A DNA stretch of 64,000 bases from Ochotona curzoniae (GCF_017591425.1 NW_024467119.1:77988894-78052893); one strand, 5' to 3'; shown: positions 1 to 12,900, numbered from the stretch's first letter. Numbers and translations are program-made. Notes: generated by a model from the sequence alone, not told the origin.

Positions 1-200
1 GAAATAACTTGACAGAGGAATTTATAAGAAAGTTACAAGTGCAAAAGCTAAATGTTGCTCACTAGTGATTATTCATAATGAAATGAACATATAAAGTTTG
101 TGGATGTATAACATCATGTGATTCTTTTATGCTGTTCTTTTATTTTCAAAAAGCTAACTCTGGGTAAGCTGTACAATAAATTTTCCATTGATTGATATGT

Positions 201-300
201 CTTTTATATATATATAAATATATATTTATAAGTATATTTATATATATAAGTATAAATACATATATTTATAAGTATAAATATATTTATATATATATAAAAG
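201..300. repeat. AT-rich tract with 23-bp perfect inverted repeat
   Basis: The arms 201-223 and 278-300 are exact reverse complements (left arm begins cttttatatatatataaata) around a 54-base AT-only or nearly AT-only loop. The tract could extrude as a cruciform or hairpin. It is built from TATA- and TATAAG-type units and is probably an expanded simple repeat. Confidence 0.85.
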
Positions 301-1884
301 TCTTTTTGCACATCTAGTTTTATTTTTAAATCTAGAATGATTTTTAAAATTCAGTCATTGATATTTTTCTCCTTTTCCATCTTGGGTTTATCATCATTGT
401 GTTGAATTTTGTTGATTAAAAAACCTCTTTCATTGTTATTAGTGCTGATTAGGTAATCTATTTTCATTTGTCAGATCTGCTGTACATCAACCGGTCAAGA
501 ATTAGGACCTCACATACCTTAATTCATTAGAATTCTGCATGTTAATGCGCTTCTCCAAGCATGCTGTCTGTTGTGCAGGTTTCATGGGCCAGAAGCCATT
601 GCTTTTTCCACTCCTCTGGCCGCCTTCACTGCAGATGCAGAAGTGCCACACGGCCTTCCTGAAGTAAGATTGGTATTTGCTCATTTAGCACTGAGGCTCT
701 TTCGGGCCACATGATGGGTGGCTTCTGTTACCCTTGTATCATGAAGTTGGTAAGGATTAGAACTCTGCAGTCAAGTCAAAGCAGAGCCCTTGGTAATGGC
801 TTTCTGGGATGGGTTGCAGTAGAGGAGGAAAGAACCATCTCCTGAGCATTGGCAGCGCAAAGACTGACTTTGGCCTCCAAGCCTTTATTCAGCTCAGGGG
901 GATGTGCTGGTGATTGTGATGTGTCGGGAGTGGCAGTTTCCTTGGAGGATAGAGGTGAGGATGCCCCTCTTTTCTTGTTAGAGGCGCCTGTCCACACTTT
1001 TCCTTGATGTTTTCAAGGGTGCATTCAACACTTGACTGTCAGATAGTAATTGTGTTTCTCAAGGTGCAGGGAGTGATTAGTACAAATCACCCACAGTAGG
1101 GTTGGAATGTGAAAAAAATGCATGTGTCTCTCTGTGAGCCAATTTAAGGGCTGTTTTGGTGTTATATGGAATGAATTTGCTTTAGCTCATTGGAATGCAT
1201 ATTATGACTTCCAATTATGTGGGTGTCCAAAAAAATTAGCTTTAAAATCCCTAAAGTATGCCTATAGACCTGTTCACCAATCCATCTATAATTATTTGTT
1301 GATTAGATACCTTATGACTGGGTCTGGCTAGCTGTGGTTCAGATAGAATAGTAAAATTCGGTCTAAGATTTTTTTTAGCTGTCATTCAGTTTGTGATTTA
1401 GGTTGTTAGGGAAATCCCATTTACACTGAAATCAAGACAGATAGCCTCTGGGAGTTCTGAGTGGAAATTCATCTGTTTTCTGTGTCATTTTAGAGAAGGT
1501 GCCACACTTGTACTTAGAGCAGTGGATTATGCACAATCAACAGTGATGAATGTAGGAGCATTTTTAATTAGTCTTCATGCCCTCTGTCTGATGCAATCAG
1601 AGGCCCTGTATCAGAGCAAAGGTTCATAATCAATCATTCATCATCTTCTGAGGTGGATAGAAAGCCATTTGCTGTTAGTCTGTGACTTAAAATATCTGCT
1701 TTAGCGAAATTATTATTTAGGGAGGTATCTATAAACCAAATGTATTTTGAGCACATAGGCTTAAATTTCAAATTGCAGATTGCTGTGATTAAGTATAATT
1801 GTGAGAATTAAGGTGTCTCCAGCTTCCAGCCTGTACGTAGAAGATCTGTCAACAGACAAAATAGTGTTAGAGTAAAAGTATCAG

Positions 1885-2080
1885 ACTGGCACCAAGCTGA
1901 TCTGAGTTCTAGGCCCAGCTTTGCAAACTGTAGTTTTCTCATCTGTACAAGAACAGAAGATTGGAATAGCTGATATTTATGTCCCGATTATGTCAGGTTA
2001 CTTCTGTGTTACTTATAATGGAAACTCTAAGAGTAAACATTTTGAACCGTTCAGTATGTGCTGGGTTCTGGGCTGTGGCA
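1885..2080 (-). repeat. MIR relic (low similarity)
   Basis: The order of motifs fits a reversed MIR: gagttctaggcccagctttg, then gttttctcatctgta, then an agtatgtgctgggttc end. It is ancient and heavily diverged, and an unrelated unique sequence is possible. Confidence 0.4.
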
Positions 2081-3473
2081 GTGTCTCATGTGTTCTCATT
2101 GCCTTGAGGAGGCCACCACTGTACCAAGCCTGAAATTCTTGGTGGGAAGGCTGACCTCTGTAGGCAGAAGACCTGGAGGTATCAGATAGAAATCCAGGAT
2201 TTTAAGATCATTGAATTGAGCATAGAGTCATAAAGAATTTCTTTCTAATTTTTATGTATTTGTCATAGTGGATGTGACAAAATTCTGCAATTGAAACAAT
2301 TTTGGCAAATGTTCTAATTTAAATGAGAAGTAATTCTTGAGTTTTAATCCATTGTTAAAACAATTATTTTCCCCAAAGGGAAATTTTTGTAGAATCCAAT
2401 AGCAAGTTAATCCTTAGTGTTGGTCAGCAGCACATTTCTCCAGTGAATGGAGAACTGGGTTGTTAATTGTAAGGAGAATAGAGCAGCACTTTTGGGGATC
2501 CATGTATGTGAAATGACGTGAAGTATCCAAACTGTGTGAGCTAACATTTCTGTGATTTTAACTGAAGGATCAAATCAGGAATGTTTCTGGTCCACTGTGA
2601 GGCTGGGAACCTGGAAGCAAACTCAAGAACCAGATATTAGCAGATTGTTTTAGCAAATGTATTTAACACAAACTATGTCATTTAAATGATGTGTTTTATT
2701 AAGAAAATAGTTTTCTGTGGACCAGTTCTCTTTTTTTCCAATAATGAAGGAAAATTTATACCATTGACACTTGTAGAAATTTACAATATACAAATAAGTT
2801 AATAAAACTAGTGAGATATGTATGCAATCTGATTTTCCAAAGCAGCCGCTATAACATTCTGGGTTGTGTCTTTTGAAAATGAACCATATATGGTTAATTA
2901 AATTTGTGCATATACATTTGTAATTATGCATATGTGTATTTATAGTCATACACAGAGTTGTATATATAGTACTTTCCAACTGTATTCCTCATATTCAGGT
3001 AGAAATCAATGCACTAGACCATATCGCTCAATGAAGAGACTCTGCCTTGTTTGTCCTGACAGAAATCTCAGGACAAGAATAAGCCCTGGCATGTAGTCGG
3101 AACTGATTAAAAATTTGGGATGCAGCTGAGTATGTCTTGATCACTTTTCCAGGCCAGCTGTTTAACTCCCAAAGATGACTTTGCTGGTGTAATGGAACTT
3201 TATAATGTGGATATGCCAAATATAGTTTCTAGTCTTTATAAAAAAAAACCTAATATTAAAACAAAAGCTCTTGCTACTGAATGTTTGATAATCCACAAGT
3301 TATTGATTTTAGTTAATATACTAAAAACGAATTTGTAGAGTCAAAGGCCAAAGGCTGGCATTGCCTGTGCCATTTTAAATTCCCAAAGAACACAGTGTCC
3401 TTTATACCTGCATACTTGAGAGCAAATATCTTTTTTTTCTTCTTCTTTTTTTGGTTGTTGTTGTTGGAGTTTT

Positions 3474-3649
3474 GGCTGCAATTACTGGTTCATATGCTGT
3501 TATAAAGAATACTCTGAAGAAAACCCTTGTGCACTTAATCTGGTTTCTCCCAATGGTAACATTTCATAAAACTGTTCTGTAATATCATAGCCAGGGTATT
3601 GACATTGTTACAATTTGTAGGCCTTCTCCAGTTTTACTTGTTTCCATTC

Positions 3650-3684
<35 letters not shown>

Positions 3685-4480
3685 GTTTGTTATTGGTTGT
3701 AGATTTGGGTATCTAATCTAGCTCCCCAGTAAAGATGCCTAGTAGTACCGACACACTCAGGGTTCGTTTGATTGCCCTTGCACAGTCATACCATTCCCCC
3801 TTGAGCCTCTGTGTGCCTGACTTTCTGAACAGAATTCCTAGCAACCACCAGGAATTTTTTCCCATGTTTTTGTCACTACAAGATGTCGCATAGATGGAAT
3901 CCCAAGTGCAGTCATTTGGTATTGACTTTTCTTACTCCACTTGATTTCCTGAAGATTCATCCAAGTTGTTATTAGTTTCAGTTGTTCATTAGCTTTTATT
4001 GTGGAATGGTATTGTGTGGTATGGATGTACTAGAATATATTTAATCACTCACCTGTTGAATGACACTTGATCTGATTTTGGCTTTTTGAAGTAAAATTGT
4101 GAGCATTTGTGCGCAGGTTTTGGGGTTAACGTTAAGTTTTCATTTTCCTGGGATGAATGCCTAAGTAGGTCAGTTGCTGGTTGTACAGTAGATACTTGCT
4201 TATTACTTTAGGAAACTGCCAGATGTTTCTCAGATTATACTACTTTACATTCCTACAAGCAGTGTGTGAGTGATCCATGTCTAAATAGCCTCACCAACAT
4301 TTAGCATTGTCACTATTTTTTTATCTAAGCCATTTGATAAATGTGGTTTTACTTTGCATTAAACATCTTTTTGTATGCTTAGTTGCCTTTTGCATGTCTT
4401 TACTGAAGTACCTATTCATGTCTTTTGATAACTTTATAATTAGATTATATCTTATTTTTAGCTGATGGTTTTATTCTTTA
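3474..4480 (-). repeat. Old L1 (L1M-type) 3' region, reverse orientation
   Basis: Read on the given strand it follows the reversed mammalian L1M 3' end in order: gtttctcccaatggtaacat, ggtattgacattgttacaat, a TG run, gattcatccaagttgtt, gtggaatggtattgtgtggt, ggatgaatgcctaagtaggt, gaaactgccagatgttt and tttacattcctacaagcagt. It is diverged and non-coding now. About 1 kb is preserved, with the TG repeat at its usual internal place. Confidence 0.85.
3651..3681. repeat. (TG)n microsatellite inside old L1
   Basis: About 15 uninterrupted TG units. Its place matches the TG-rich part of the host L1M element, so it probably grew from that sequence. Confidence 0.95.
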
Positions 4481-5046
4481 TAATCAATAAGCCAGTTACA
4501 GTAAAACTGTGTGTTCAGCCAGTTCAGAGGCATGTCTACGGGTGTCCAGCATGTGTGTGGCAATAGGGAATGGTGGAGTCTGTGACAGATTGAGTCTGAT
4601 TGCCAAAAGTCTGTGAAAATCAGCACTCTGAGTTTCACTCGGTAAAGGTCCTAGGAAGTGTAGAGCAGCATCTTTAGGAGTGTGAAGGAGGAGAAGCTGC
4701 TGTCAAAGCTGTCAGTTGCTGTGCAGAGGGCTGCTCAAGGCCAGCAGTTTTTCTGCTGGTCTTTCTAATAGGGATTATTGTCCAGCGTAAAAACTGGAAG
4801 CTCTAGGGATAGCCTTGGGCTGTGTAGTTAGCAGCAGGTGCTTCCTTTCTCAAAAAGAATGACTCTGAAACATTTTTCTCACAAAGAATGTGGCAGAAAG
4901 ACCTATGAATTCCCTCTGTGAGAGCTTTAACTCACTTTCCCTCTAAATAAGAATAACTTTACCCTGAAGATACCCTCTTGAGACTAGCTGTTGAGAACAC
5001 CTCTTTCTATAATGCAACGGAAGTTAAATTTTCCAGATGAGAAAAT

Positions 5047-5335
5047 GGTTTATTTTAATTTATTTGAAAAGCAAGGCAACAGAATCTTCCATCAGCTGGC
5101 TCACTGCCTAAATGACCGCAACTGCCAGAGATGAGCCAGGTCAAGGCTAGGAGCCAGGAACTCCCATCTGGGTCTCTGACCTGGGCAGCATTGCCCAAGC
5201 ATATGAACCATCATCATCTGTTAAGTTCCAGGAGGCTGGATTGGAAGTGAAAAGGATGGGACTTGAATCTGCACTCTGATATGAGATATAGGTGTTGCAA
5301 GTGATGGCATAACCTGCTGTGCCACAATGCATGTA
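5047..5335 (-). repeat. Lagomorph C-type SINE, old copy
   Basis: A reversed SINE: T-rich start (tttattttaatttatttgaa), body with a weak match to the ctcactccccaaatgaccgc block, and a decayed tRNA-like head ending ctgctgtgccacaatgca. Many changes mark it as an old copy. Confidence 0.75.
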
Positions 5336-6511
5336 CTACAAAGGATGCTGTTTCAGCCAATCTGAGCGGTTCTCCAGATCTCCAGTGCTTTCCATTCTGA
5401 GTGAATTACACTGCCTGCTGGCGGAATGCAGTGCTTTCCAATGTGCTGTCAGGGTCCCCAGGTTCTCCCCTTGCTGAGAAGTTTGCACTGGAAAAAATCT
5501 GTGACACAATTTCATTAAGTGACATGCAATGACAAAATGTCTATGTGAAAGGGAAGTTGGTTTATGATGTTGATTTCTTTGAAAAGATGAAATAAAGTTA
5601 ACTTACTATAAATGTTATTAAATAAACTTAATAAATATGAATTGAGATCTGTACTTGAAGAATTAGCCATGGTCCGTGTGAAGATGTTAGAAAATAAATC
5701 TGTTTTTTGTTTTTTATTTGTCATGATAAGTGTATACCCATATGTCATTTTAAATATTCCATGCCTTAAATGATACTTTCCATTAATTTTGCCTACCATC
5801 GTCCCAATTGCAGTAGAATTTCTTTAGTTGTTTCATCCCATTGAACTTTACGCTAGCAGAATTGAGCAGTTGACCAAGACTAGTCTAGCTAAGTTAAGGA
5901 GAGTTGCTTTTGAGAGAAAGCAATGTATTTATAAATACCTTAAACATCCTTATTGAGAGATGGGTGTTGTGGTTTATTAGAGTAAGCCTCCACTTGCCTC
6001 CCCACATTTTGTGTTAGAGTGCCGGTAGAATCTTGGTTGTATTTTTGATTTAGTTTCCTGCTAATGCGTCTTGGGCGTTAGTAGATGCTGTACCAAGTGC
6101 TTGGGTCTCTGCCCCCCAGTGGGAGGCCTCTGACTGAGGTCTAGGACCTTGGCTTTGGCCAGGCCCACGCCTGCCTGTTGTGGACATTTGGGAAATGAAG
6201 CAACGGTAGTTCTCCATTTCTGTTACTCTGCCTTTCAGCTGGGTGGAAATAGACTAACATTAAATAAGAAGGCTTTCTCATAAGAAGAATTCTTACTGAA
6301 ATTTTGAGTTTTATTCTCATTTTATGACAATTTGTATCTAAATATAAATAATGATACATTTGGAAAAATAGAAATCTTGTTTACTGTGAAGAAAGTTCTC
6401 ATAAAAATGATGCCTGTCATTCACTATAAAGTGATACAAGATGATTCGTTTCTCAGGTTCGGGGCATCCAAAATACTCTAGCAGGAACATTGCCTAAAAT
6501 CAACACTCCTG

Positions 6512-6826
6512 GGGTCAGCATGGTGGCATAGCACGCTAATCTCTGTAGTGCAGACATCCCATATGGGTTCTGCTTCAATTCCTGACTGTTCCTCTTCTGA
6601 TTCAGCTCCCTGCTAACATACCTGGGAAAATAGCAGAAGCTGGCCTAATTCTTTGGAACCCTACATGCACGTGGGAAACCTGGGAGAAGCTCCTGACTTC
6701 AAGTGCTGCATCAGTTCACTCTGGCTTTGGCAACCATTGGCCAGTGAACCAAGGAACTCTATCTTCCTGTCTCTCCTCTCTCTGTAACTCTGCCTTTCAA
6801 AAAGTAATAAATCTTTAATAAAAAAT
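6512..6826 (+). repeat. Lagomorph C-type SINE
   Basis: Forward copy with head ggtcagcatggtggcatagc, the catatgggttctgcttcaat B-box region and a tail ctctgcctttcaaaaagtaa followed by taaatcttt. Full length but diverged. Confidence 0.85.
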
Positions 6827-7430
6827 AAGCTATCTTGCAGATATGAACTAATAACATTTTATATATGGTGTGAGTGATGAAAATGAGAAGCTTAGAAAAA
6901 AGCTTCCCATGCATATACTGCGTGTGTATCTTGCTTTTCTGAGTCAGGCCGGCTGCTTAGTGACTTGGTGGTCATTCCCAGCGCACCCCGAGCTCCAGAA
7001 ATAGGAGCTGCTGTGGCTTCCTGGACTGGGTAATGTTAAAGGTGGAACAGGCAGGGCAGTTTGGGTAAACAAGCATAGAAAATGTTCCTTATTGACTGTG
7101 GCCTGAGTTCATGAGAGAGACACAGCTGAGTAATGTCCTCCCTGAAGAGGAAAATGTGCTTTCTGGAATTGTCTGTACCACCTAAAGGTAACTGGGAGTC
7201 AGCTGCCACAGGCCATTTAGGTGAAGCCAGTGTCGTCACTCCTCTTTTCCCTAGATTATTCAACTCTCTTCCCATTAATAATTAAAAAAAATAGAACACA
7301 TCCGACTGGTTTTTAGATTCTGCTTTGTGTTAGCAACAGAAGACTAGATATACAGTATTTACTACCTGTGAATGAGAAGTGCTCAAGAATGTTTGCTGAG
7401 TGAGTGAGTGAGTTTGTCAGCCTCACTCAG

Positions 7431-7780
7431 ACTTGTATTTGCTAATAACCTTGAGTGAAGAGAAGCATTATCAATTCCATTAATGAAGCATTAAGCGGAG
7501 AGTGGGGATGTTAATGTGGCCGTAATGTGGTAAAATTGTCCTGCCTGAGCTGGTAATTGGAGCTCAGCCACTGCACGTCCATTTTTGCAGTCCTTTATGT
7601 TTCTTCCTCGTTTGCGCCATGAGAGCTCATTCTCTTGAAGCTCCTGTCTGTGTCATCACTATCCAATAATCTTCATTAGGCTCCTACATGCTGGGGACTG
7701 CCGGGCTTCGTCCCTTTTAATGAGTGTGAATGTCTACGTTGAGGGAAGAATAAGAATACGCTTGTAGGCAGCAATGTTTT
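7431..7780. other. Non-repetitive block, possible conserved non-coding element
   Basis: This block shows none of the repeat families around it and carries several TAAT cores (cattaatgaagcattaa, taatgtggccgtaatgtgg). It has normal base composition among AT-rich neighbours. It could be ordinary unique DNA; cross-species conservation cannot be judged here. Confidence 0.25.
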
Positions 7781-8300
7781 GTCCTGGAAGAAGTACACAT
7801 GATTTTGGCATCCTGTTACTCCTCAGTTCAGTAAGCTAATTAGATCAATGGTGACATATTTTTTCCCCTTAAGCTCTAGCCTCATCTTTAAAACAAAGAG
7901 AAAAATTAACTTGCCTTTGTTCTGGGAGATTGTTATCAGATCAGAGCTCTTTGTTGGCATTTGTTAGTGGGCTCTATATCTTGATTTTGTGAACAGCCAC
8001 TTCATTTACACATTAGATGTTTATGTTCTGTGATTCCTGGCTAATCACTCCTGTCACTCAGTACATTTGTCTTTTCTGTCACCAAGCATGGCTCGCACAG
8101 AGCACAGTGTGTAATGCTTTGTTTGGTACTGCAGCTGGTTAGGTTTTTAAAATAAAATGCTCTAAACATACTCATTACACAAAACATTCAACAGGATTTA
8201 CAGAAATTAAAATGCAAGGAAGCATTTCCTTTCCAGTCCTGAGTGGGTTGTGAGATGTGACTGCTCCTGGTCCCTGGGTGCTTCTGGCTCTTCGTGTTGG

Positions 8301-8610
8301 TGAGTTCACAGTTTCTCTTTAATGTTTTTGGTTTGCTCACCTCTATATTCTCTTTGCTGTCACCTGGCTCAGTCCCCTGTCACCACACCACCTGCTTTGT
8401 CCATAATATTCTCTCTCCCAACAGCCTCTTTGGCTTCATACTAGCTTATCCCATGCTTACCTGGCAAACTAGTTTCCTTGCATTCATCCTTTGTTCCCTG
8501 ACTCCTGGGCTCAGCGTTCTGTGAGCTCCCAGTTGCCTGATGACCTAGAGCTTCACCCCCTTGCCTGACCTTCCTGATCAAGTTCTACCCCCTCTGTGAC
8601 AGCTCCTGTC
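8301..8610 (+). repeat. Possible L2 relic
   Basis: Cytosine- and thymine-rich text with phrases of the L2 3' region (cttacctggcaaactagttt, cttgcctgaccttcctgatc, tctgtgacagctcctgtcaa). The match is loose and could be coincidental. Confidence 0.3.
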
Positions 8611-8879
8611 AAAACAACCAGGGGTGAGGTGGTTTTCTGCTCCCTACAGAGTGGTGCCGTGGGCACGAGCACGGCCACTGGTGTCTGCTTTGCTTGGGAC
8701 CACCAGCCCTTTACCTCAGAAGTTACCTTCCCTATGCCTTATATTTCTCACCTATAGATTTGGCATTGTGATAGTTTTTCCTTGACAGACTTGTAAGGTG
8801 TGAATTGTATATGTATCTGATACGTAATAAGAATTTAGCACAAAGGTAAACTATTAGTATGTTGCCTAAGATGACTTTT

Positions 8880-9196
8880 GGGGCCATGTGCGATGGCTCA
8901 CCTGGCTAATTCTCCCCTTCTAAATGACCCCATAGCCTCCTGCTGCTTGCCCCGGCTGCTCTACTTCCCATTCAGCTCCCAACTTATGGCCTGGGAAAAC
9001 AGCAAAGGATGCCCCCAAACGTTGGGACCCTGTACCCATGTGGGAGACCTGGAAGAAGCTCCTGGCTTTGGATAGGCTCAGCTCTGGATGTTGTGGTCTT
9101 CTGGGGAGTGAACCTGCAGATTGAAGATTTTCTTTCTGTAAAGCTGTTTTCTCTGTAAAGCTGCCTTTCCAATAAAAATAAATAAACAAATCTTGT
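8880..9196 (+). repeat. Lagomorph C-type SINE
   Basis: Forward copy: head ggggccatgtgcgatggctc, body cagctcccaacttatggcct and gtacccatgtgggagacctg, tail ctttccaataaaaataaata. Near full length and moderately diverged. Confidence 0.9.
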
Positions 9197-9217
9197 AAAA
9201 AGTGACCTTTTTAGTAA

Positions 9218-9430
9218 GTATGTTAGTGCTTAGGTACTGCTGATATATGTCAGGCAGATACTGTCCTCAAACCCTTTCCTATATGACTTTATGTAGCTCT
9301 CAGAAAAATTCTACAAAGGAACTGACACAAGTCCCGTTCTATAGATGAGAAAATTGATGCACAGGTTAGTGGTAGGGCTAGGATTTGAATTGAAGCAATA
9401 TAGCTCTGGAGCCTATGCTTGTGAGCTCTG
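9218..9430 (+). repeat. MIR
   Basis: Forward MIR order: gtcaggcagatactgtcctc, gttctatagatgagaaaatt, ggcacaggtta-like gatgcacaggttagtggtag, then gctaggatttgaattgaagc and agctctggagcctatgcttg. It is an ancient mammal-wide SINE. Confidence 0.75.
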
Positions 9431-9829
9431 TAGACACCAAAATCTGTATGGTAAAGACCTATCAAGTGAACCCTGTCCAGGATCTAACGTTGGCCACCTC
9501 AGCATAGCGTGATGTTTCTCTATCTGGTCTAATGCATTTCTTGGGTAGAGAAAGTTAGCAACTGCTGATGCCTTCGTTTTTCTGCATCCTTCAGTCTTGT
9601 AAATGCACTCAAAAAAAATCTTTTGATAATAGTTACTGCATGCTTTCATGGGGAATTTGGATTATGGATATGCCAAAGAAGAAAATATGATATGTCTTAC
9701 AATAACTATTATTCATAGGTTATCCCTCTTCCTGATATATGTGTTACATACATAAAATATAAACATAAATATATGTATCATGATACAGGGCATATATATA
9801 TACATTTAATGTAATTATGATTAGCCATG

Positions 9830-10245
9830 TGTATTAGTTCACAACTATGAAAGTACCAAAGACTTTCAGTGTAATGAAATACTAAACCAAGCTACTTGCA
9901 CTTTCAAGGAAGATTTATTTTGGCTCCCAATTCTGGAGTTTGATAGTTCAAGATGAGGCAGGTCCCATTGGTAGCTGTCTGTGGAGGTTGGGGATGGTAG
10001 TGGCAGAGTGCTTGCAGAGAAAGGCTCACTGCGCAGAGAAACAGAGCAGAGAACAGAGATTCACGTTTTATAACCAGCCTTCTCAGGACTACTGCTTTCT
10101 GAAGGCACATTCCCAGTGAATGAAGTACCTCCCGCTAGACCCAGCTCCCAAACACTGCACTCCGATTATGTCTCTCCTCCTTAGTACCATCAGCCTATGA
10201 CTTTGGAATTGAACTGACTGTGTGAGCCATATCCTGTTCTGATGA
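9830..10245 (-). repeat. MaLR LTR relic (MST/MLT type), reverse orientation
   Basis: Read forward it follows a reversed MaLR LTR: gtattagttcacaactatga, gatttattttggctcccaat, ttctggagtttgatagttca, agaaacagagcagagaacag, tgaagtacctcccgctagac and ccatcagcctatgactttgg. It is a solo LTR relic of an ancient endogenous retrovirus-like element with no coding sequence. The exact ends and subfamily are uncertain. Confidence 0.55.
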
Positions 10246-10974
10246 CAGCACTCTGCATTTAAGTTTTCAGCATGTCTTTGTGTTAATATTATAGTGTGAG
10301 AATTTTCTTGTTTCCTTAAGTGTTATTTTGCATCAGCTTTGTAATGAATGCAAGTAATTTAGTTGATTATTCAGTTTGTCTATAGTGGACATATTCCAGT
10401 GTGTTTTATTTTAAATTATAAACATTTGCACAGTAAGTGTGTCAAAGAGCATGGTTTTACAAATACTTTTGATCTGTATTCAAAATTACCTTTCAAAAGA
10501 TTGTACCAATTTATTACTTTCACTGTAGTAGGGAACGCCAGGGTGTTTCACAGTACTTGATGACTGCTAAAATATTGATAAGTCTTGCTAATGTGCTAGA
10601 TGATACAGGGCAAGGATCATGGCTTGAATTTCATTGAACCCAAAGTTCTTAAAATGAAAATGCATGGCAGGCCATGTGTACTCATCTGGTTGATTTTTGA
10701 GTAGTGATTTGGTGGGCGGCATGGAATTCTAGGGTTTAGTGACAGTAGCAAGCAAAGTGCAGGTCATTTAATGTAGCCCCATGTTGTTGCAAAGATAAAC
10801 AGTGACTCAGCGCTGAATAATCAGGAGCAGAATGAATATTAGGTTTCAGTTTTCAAGCTCATTTATTTTTGATTATGTCACATTGTTTCTCATTTGCTTA
10901 GTCCATCTGCATTCTTCCATTTTTCTTCACTTAGAGTGACAGATGGCCAGGCATACTTGGAGGTATACAAGGGC

Positions 10975-11450
10975 TGGCTCAAAATGCTTATGAAGAAATT
11001 AAATTTAACTTTTTTTTTTTTGCCAAAAAAAACTCCATAAAATGCGTTCAGAGGTTTTTCATAATAGACATTTCCAACAAACTTAAAAAAAAAAGATTTA
11101 TTTTATGTTTATTTGAAAGAGTTATAGAGAAGAGAGACAGGCAGAAAGGTGTCCCACCTGCTGGTTCACTCCCCAAATGATCACAGCAGTTAGAGCTGAG
11201 GTAATCTGAAGTCAGGAGCTTCGCTTGGGTCTCCCATGTGGGAGTCATCCTCTGCTCCTTTACAGGGAGCTAGGTAGGAAGTGGGACATCTGGGATACAG
11301 ACCAGTGTCCATATGAGATACTTGTACCACGGGTTTGGGCTTAGTCTACTATGCCACAGCACCAGCCTCTCCCACAAACTTTTTGTGAAGATGCTACATA
11401 TACAGGAATTTCAAAATTGTTTTGTACCTGAAAAAAAGAATGCATGTTTC
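10975..11450. mobile_element. Short AT-rich element split by a SINE (MITE-like, class uncertain)
   Basis: Left part 10975-11084 and right part 11372-11450 form one element interrupted by the SINE at 11085-11371. The right part starts ccacaaactttttgtgaaga, which is close to the reverse complement of the ttcaaaa-gtt-atgg motif seen near 23697 and 50387. The paired end motifs suggest a small non-autonomous DNA transposon, possibly mariner-like. The family name is not established. Confidence 0.35.
11085..11371 (-). repeat. Lagomorph C-type SINE inserted in older element
   Basis: Reversed copy beginning aaaaaaaagatttattttat and ending at the cacagcaccagcctct head. It is flanked by caacaaactt (11075-11084) and ccacaaactt (11372-11381), a target-site duplication with one change, which fixes its ends. 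Confidence 0.9.
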
Positions 11451-11924
11451 AGTTGTATTAACCTTGACATTTTTTAAGTAACCCATTGGATAGATAATGA
11501 CCGTAGAGCAAAATAGTATTTTCAACTCTTTGGGGCTAAGGTAGAGCAGTTCTAATTAACTTAATCGTTCTTTGTGTCTTTTTCGTTATTTAATTAGTTC
11601 TTTTCACTCTTACACAGTTTCTCCTATACTTGTATGTAATCCCAATGACAGGAATGGGGCGTGAAGGCAATGGCCTGTCCTTCACAGAGAGAGGCCTCCG
11701 GTTCTGTGAGTTAGGTCAGTACCTTGTGCTAGTCGGTCTCCTCATTGGGTGTGGCTTTGTGTGCTAATTACAGTGCCTGCCTGTGTGGCCTCTTTTACCA
11801 GAATTTGAGAAGAGATTTAGTGTCAAGTTAATCCCGGAAAGCTGACACAGATTTGCTTAATCTTAGCCTCGGAATCAATTCTCTGAACCAGTATTGTTTG
11901 GTTAGGTTGGTTTTTTTTTTTTTT

Positions 11925-12050
11925 TAAAAATTACTTGAAAGCCAGATTTGTAGAGAGAGTTAGAGAAAGAGAGAGAGCACGAGCAAGCCAGTGAGAGAGC
12001 CAGCTGCCAGCAGTGTGGCTGGGCTGCAGCTAGGAGCCATTGTTTTAAAG
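11925..12050 (-). repeat. SINE tail-body fragment
   Basis: A short purine-rich piece (aagccagatttgtagagaga, then ggctgcagctaggagccatt) resembling the tail side of a reversed C-type SINE. The head is missing. Most of it is GA-rich, so the call is weak. Confidence 0.4.
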
Positions 12051-12755
12051 CAGCCTTTTCCTACAGGTGCAGAAATCTTACTGCACTTAATTATATTTGC
12101 ATTTCCCTAAGGAGCACTTTGTTTTCCAAGGAGGTCCCGGTGGCATGGGTTAATATTTCTGTATATCAGTGATGTGGAATGAAAAGTCACTGCAATGACA
12201 GTTTTGCAATTCCTTCTTTTTTTGGTGGTGTTGTGATTAAGCCTTAAAAAAGGTTAGAAGTTGCTACACTGGAAGCACATGTTAAATTCTTATCTCACTT
12301 TGATTGCCTGTAAGATTCACTAAAATTGCCAAGGCAAATATTTCCTTTTATTCTTAGTGTCACAGTAGTCTACTGTTATCACCTCTGTCATGCTTAACAA
12401 CAAAAGATAGTATAGGTTGATTATAAAAATTATCATACATTAAAATTTCTTGTTTAAAAATAGACAATCAAAAAGGAAACAAAGCTTTGAAAAATCTCTT
12501 GCCTTTTTGGTAAGATCAATGCCTTAATACCATTCAATCTGCTTTTGAATGAGAAGCTTAGAAAAGGAACTTTTAGAAGATAATTTAGAAGATTTAGAAG
12601 AAAAATTTAGAAGATAATTGAAGATAATTATCTCTAAAGGCTATCACATTTGTCTTTTGGGAATATATTACATTTGTTGAAACATCATGGAAATAATAGA
12701 TAAAATTGGGCTTAAATTTTTAGCACACCAGTCCTTTTGATGTCTCCTTTACTTA

Positions 12756-12782
12756 CTTATTATTTATTTATTTATTTATTTG
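12756..12782. repeat. (TTTA)n microsatellite
   Basis: About six TTTA units following acttacttat. Confidence 0.85.
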
Positions 12783-12900
12783 CTCAAGTATTTCTAAAGG
12801 GCCTTTTATATGACAAGCATTGTGTAAGGAGATGCTCAATGAACAAAATCAGATTTTGTCTTCATGGAGTTTATAGCTTATGGAGCAAAAAATAAAAGGT
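12783..12900 (+). repeat. Ancient SINE-like relic
   Basis: The text gacaagcattgtgtaaggag, then caatgaacaaaatcagattt and ttcatggagtttatagctta, has the phrase order of ancient mammal-wide repeats ('aggcactgt..., tgaacaaaacagac, catggagcttaca'). The family is not resolved. Confidence 0.35.
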
